From contig CM060732.1 in assembly GCA_030704615.1 (NCBI GenBank), forward strand, positions 35,569,053-35,633,052: a DNA stretch of 64,000 bases, in the 5' to 3' direction. Below the pieces are notes generated by a model. It searched no databases and was not told the DNA's origin. It saw nothing but the letters and a program-made list of their open reading frames with translations. Below, in pieces: positions 62,306-64,000 of this stretch. The translations under genes and the position numbers were made by a program. This DNA comes from Takakia lepidozioides. Lineage: Eukaryota > Streptophyta > Takakiopsida > Takakiales > Takakiaceae. The first letter of the stretch is position 1; the number at the start of each line of letters is the position of its first letter.

Positions 62306-62673
62306 TTTGTCTTCGTCGTCGTCGTCGCACCCTTTGTCGTGGCCGGTTTTCCGTTGACCCTCGCTGAAGATTTCCAGCCTCCCGTACCAGAACCGGTTGT
62401 GCGGTTCGGGCCTGACCTCTTGTTGAAAGAGGTAGGTGACGCAGCAGAACGGGTGGAGACCCGGATACCTTTCTGCTGCTTGTCGTTTCCCGACTTTCCG
62501 CCAGGATTCGCCTTAGGCTTACTAGCCGGTTTGGTCCCAAGCTTCTGGGCCTTAGGTTTCACCTGGATGGAATCCACCACCTTCTTCACCTCCTTGAGTG
62601 CTTCCTTGACCACCTCGCGTTTCACGAGGGTAGCAATGGACGGTTCCACAGGGAGTGTCTCCGCTTCTTCCAT
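62239..62673 (-). CDS. Basic linker / N-terminus of PLE-C RT protein
   Basis: A 144-residue Lys/Ser/Thr-rich frame: VKREVVKEALKEVKKVVDSI, KPKAQKLGTKPASKPKAN, KRSGPNRTTG and WPYVPPHRRWG. It precedes the RT with a frame overlap. It shows no GIY-YIG or zinc motif, so an N-terminal endonuclease of the kind known in some green-lineage PLEs is not present. Probably nucleic-acid binding or simply a tether. Confidence 0.65.
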   Translation of the reverse strand: MEEAETLPVEPSIATLVKREVVKEALKEVKKVVDSIQVKPKAQKLGTKPASKPKANPGGKSGNDKQQKGIRVSTRSAASPTSFNKRSGPNRTTGSGTGGWKSSARVNGKPATTKGATTTTKTKWPYVPPHRRWGARGVSSGTHS

Positions 62674-62852
62674 AGCACCTTCCCGAGCAACGTTGCCAGC
62701 GGCGATAGCCGCGGCCTTGCTGACGTCGGAAAGTTGAGAAATGCATCTACATGAGTAACAAAGAGATTGCTAAGATGAAGATGCCATGACTCAATGGAAG
62801 ACTTAGACTTGTCACCTATCAAATTTAAGGATCGTAAAGGCGAAATCAAATC

Positions 62853-63278
62853 CTAGAGGCGAGTCTCAAAGACCGGTTTCGATTGCTCGAGCTTGTGGGT
62901 CAAGCTAGCAAGTCGAGATTCTTGGGCTTTGATGAGTGCTTCAAAGCACTTGATCCGATATGCGGTTGTGCATTCGGCCAGGCTCGCATCAAGGACGGAT
63001 TGGGCCTCGGGATCTCCTATTTGAAATTTAGGAGGACTCATTCTAAGGGAGTTGGGTATGGTACCTTCTTCGAATTGCACTCGCAATTTTTGAAGGTACT
63101 TGGAAGTCTTTTCATGCTCATGCCTAAGACTTTTGAATTCCTTGACCGATTTATGCACAAATGCAAGCAAAGGGGGAGGAAGGGAGATATCCATGCTAGA
63201 AGAAGAAGACGCGGATGCATGAGAAGGGCCGACGCCTAAGCTAGGACATGGACGTTTGTTACCTGTTAGTTCCGCCAT
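62853..63278 (-). CDS. PLE-C ORF1 protein
   Basis: A 141-residue frame whose ATG lies 12 bases after the telomere-repeat seam. It has a Ser-rich N-terminus (SHASASSSSS), then helical segments VHKSVKEFKSLRHEHEKTSK, YLQKLRVQFEEGTIPNSLRM and FEALIKAQESRLASLTHKLE. The same architecture appears in the family E ORF1 at 19390. It may be a coiled-coil RNA-binding or multimerising partner of the RT; no known domain recognised. It ends before the RT frame, so it would be a separate protein unless read through. Confidence 0.7.
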   Translation of the reverse strand: MAELTGNKRPCPSLGVGPSHASASSSSSMDISLPPPLLAFVHKSVKEFKSLRHEHEKTSKYLQKLRVQFEEGTIPNSLRMSPPKFQIGDPEAQSVLDASLAECTTAYRIKCFEALIKAQESRLASLTHKLEQSKPVFETRL

Positions 63279-63289
63279 GGGAAAAAGAG

Positions 63290-63304
63290 ATTAGGGTTTG
63301 GGGT
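63290..63304 (+). repeat. Telomere-like seam at the 5' end of the full PLE-C element
   Basis: ATTAGGGTTTGGGGT: two slightly diverged units between ORF1 and an upstream PLE-C 3' end. Confidence 0.75.
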
Positions 63305-63500
63305 GGTCAACAAAGGCTTGCAAAGGTAACAAAAAGTAGAAAAAAGACACAATAAATTTTAAGGGGGGCCGGTTCGGACCCAAATACAAATGTAATAGAA
63401 ACCAAGACAAATGCATACAAAGTGCGCCTATCGTGCCTAAAGGGATGCTATAAGACTATTATGTCTTATGCAAGGACTCTTGCCCTCACGAATGATGCTA
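63305..63500 (-). mobile_element. PLE family C 3'-end fragment upstream of the full copy
   Basis: Same 3' terminus as at 30823 (GGTCAACAAAGGCTTGC, GGGGGGCCGGTTCGGACCC), giving a head-to-tail arrangement with the full copy. Homology ends at about 63490 (CGCCCTCACGA / TGCCCTCACGA). Confidence 0.85.
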
Positions 63501-64000
63501 TATAATATTTTATATACATAAGAAATGAATTCATAAATATTTTTAATTATTTTCTTGACAAAGAATTATTAAACTCAATAATTCATTGTAGTGGATTAGG
63601 TGACAGACATCAAGCGTTTCCTACAAATGGCTCAAAATTCAAATGCATTTCCACTACCACCCGCCACGTTGCAGAGTGGTTTTCAGTTCATATTTGTACG
63701 ATGCCTAAGTCTCTAGTTGATTTTGTCGCCGGGGTGTGTAGAAGAATTCCACAAATTAATATGAGAGCCTCTAGCCGTCCAGAAAGTTGGAGGACCATGA
63801 ATCAGAATGTCACATGCAAAGGATGTTGCACCGGTCCCACGAGCAGTTGAAATCATGAAGAAGAATTGATTGTCTCTTTTCAAAATATCTAATCTAATAG
63901 ATGCAAAACACACATCCCTCGTTTTATCTCCTTTAACAAACATATAAACAAAAATCATGTGCAAAGCTATTGTGGTCGGCGGATCTTTTATGGGATTGGA
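63501..64000. other. AT-rich flank, no gene seen
   Basis: No repeat family of the window and no supported frame. Confidence 0.4.

Larger units (their letters stand above)
30823..63289 (-). mobile_element. Complete PLE family C element, split by two nested insertions
   Basis: Minus-sense element bounded by C-strand telomere repeats at both ends (63290-63304 and 30805-30822). Without the CACTA and LTR elements and their duplicated bases its length is about 4.0 kb. Sense order is ORF1 (63278-62853), basic linker and RT (62673-61082, 45713-45596, 32504-31920), TATA box, degenerate hammerhead and 3' end. Parts join in frame across both insertion sites when one copy of each target duplication is ignored. 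RT lacks a GIY-YIG domain at either end. Known endonuclease-lacking PLEs prime on exposed telomere ends, and the terminal repeats agree. Damage: YIDN for YIDD and a stop near the RT C-terminus. Confidence 0.85.

Overview
The window looks like repeat-rich nuclear DNA from the green lineage. The evidence is plant-type telomere repeats (TTTAGGG) at many internal positions, spliceosomal introns, CACTA, MULE and Ty3/gypsy elements, and no prokaryotic operon structure. I cannot name the species; a streptophyte alga or non-seed plant fits. Almost everything is mobile DNA, and the only host-like genes are two decayed protein-kinase relatives at 0.2-1.6 kb.

The main theme is a set of Penelope-like retroelements (PLEs), here called families A, B, C and E, plus an undefined telomere-bounded sequence D. 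They occupy 0-0.2, 3.5-6.3, 17.6-26.7, 30.8-32.5, 45.6-45.7 and 61.1-63.5 kb. Copies are stacked, mostly head to tail, with short (CCCTAAA)n runs at their seams, C-rich on the element's sense strand. Families A, B, C and E share a layout: a TATATAAG box, a hammerhead ribozyme about 35-45 nt further on, a conserved GGCCCCCCTAAAA motif, an abrupt 3' end, then telomere repeat. The reverse transcriptase (RT) is split over pieces, and no GIY-YIG endonuclease is visible. One PLE-C copy (30823-63289 on the minus strand) is about 4.0 kb once two later insertions are set aside, and has telomere repeat at both ends.

Those two insertions lie inside its RT gene. One is a 13.1-kb CACTA transposon (32505-45592, TSD ATG, 32-bp TIRs) with a TNP2-type transposase on the minus strand and a TNPA-like gene on the plus strand. 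The other is a 15.4-kb LTR retrotransposon (45714-61081, TSD GTACT, 1.1-kb LTRs) with gag, protease, RT/RNase H and integrase, plus a large unexplained coding region between integrase and the 3' LTR. A 500-base N gap in it sits between two near-copies of the same 1.4 kb, probably an assembly error.

A PLE-A copy is interrupted by an 11.3-kb MULE-like DNA transposon (6338-17631, TSD TACGATAG, matching terminal inverted repeats). It carries a transposase/SWIM gene on the minus strand, broken by an internal inversion, and on the plus strand an intron-bearing gene with the motifs of a circularly permuted DNA methyltransferase. Arrays of palindromic repeats centred on GGCGCC lie at its left side, between the two genes and inside a methyltransferase-gene intron. 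A second, internally deleted copy with its own 95-bp array lies at 26.7-29.7 kb, followed by a gypsy integrase fragment at 29.7-30.7 kb.

The strongest candidates for something undescribed are the endonuclease-less, hammerhead-bearing PLE families joined through telomere repeats, and the MULE that carries a methyltransferase-like gene and GGCGCC palindrome arrays.
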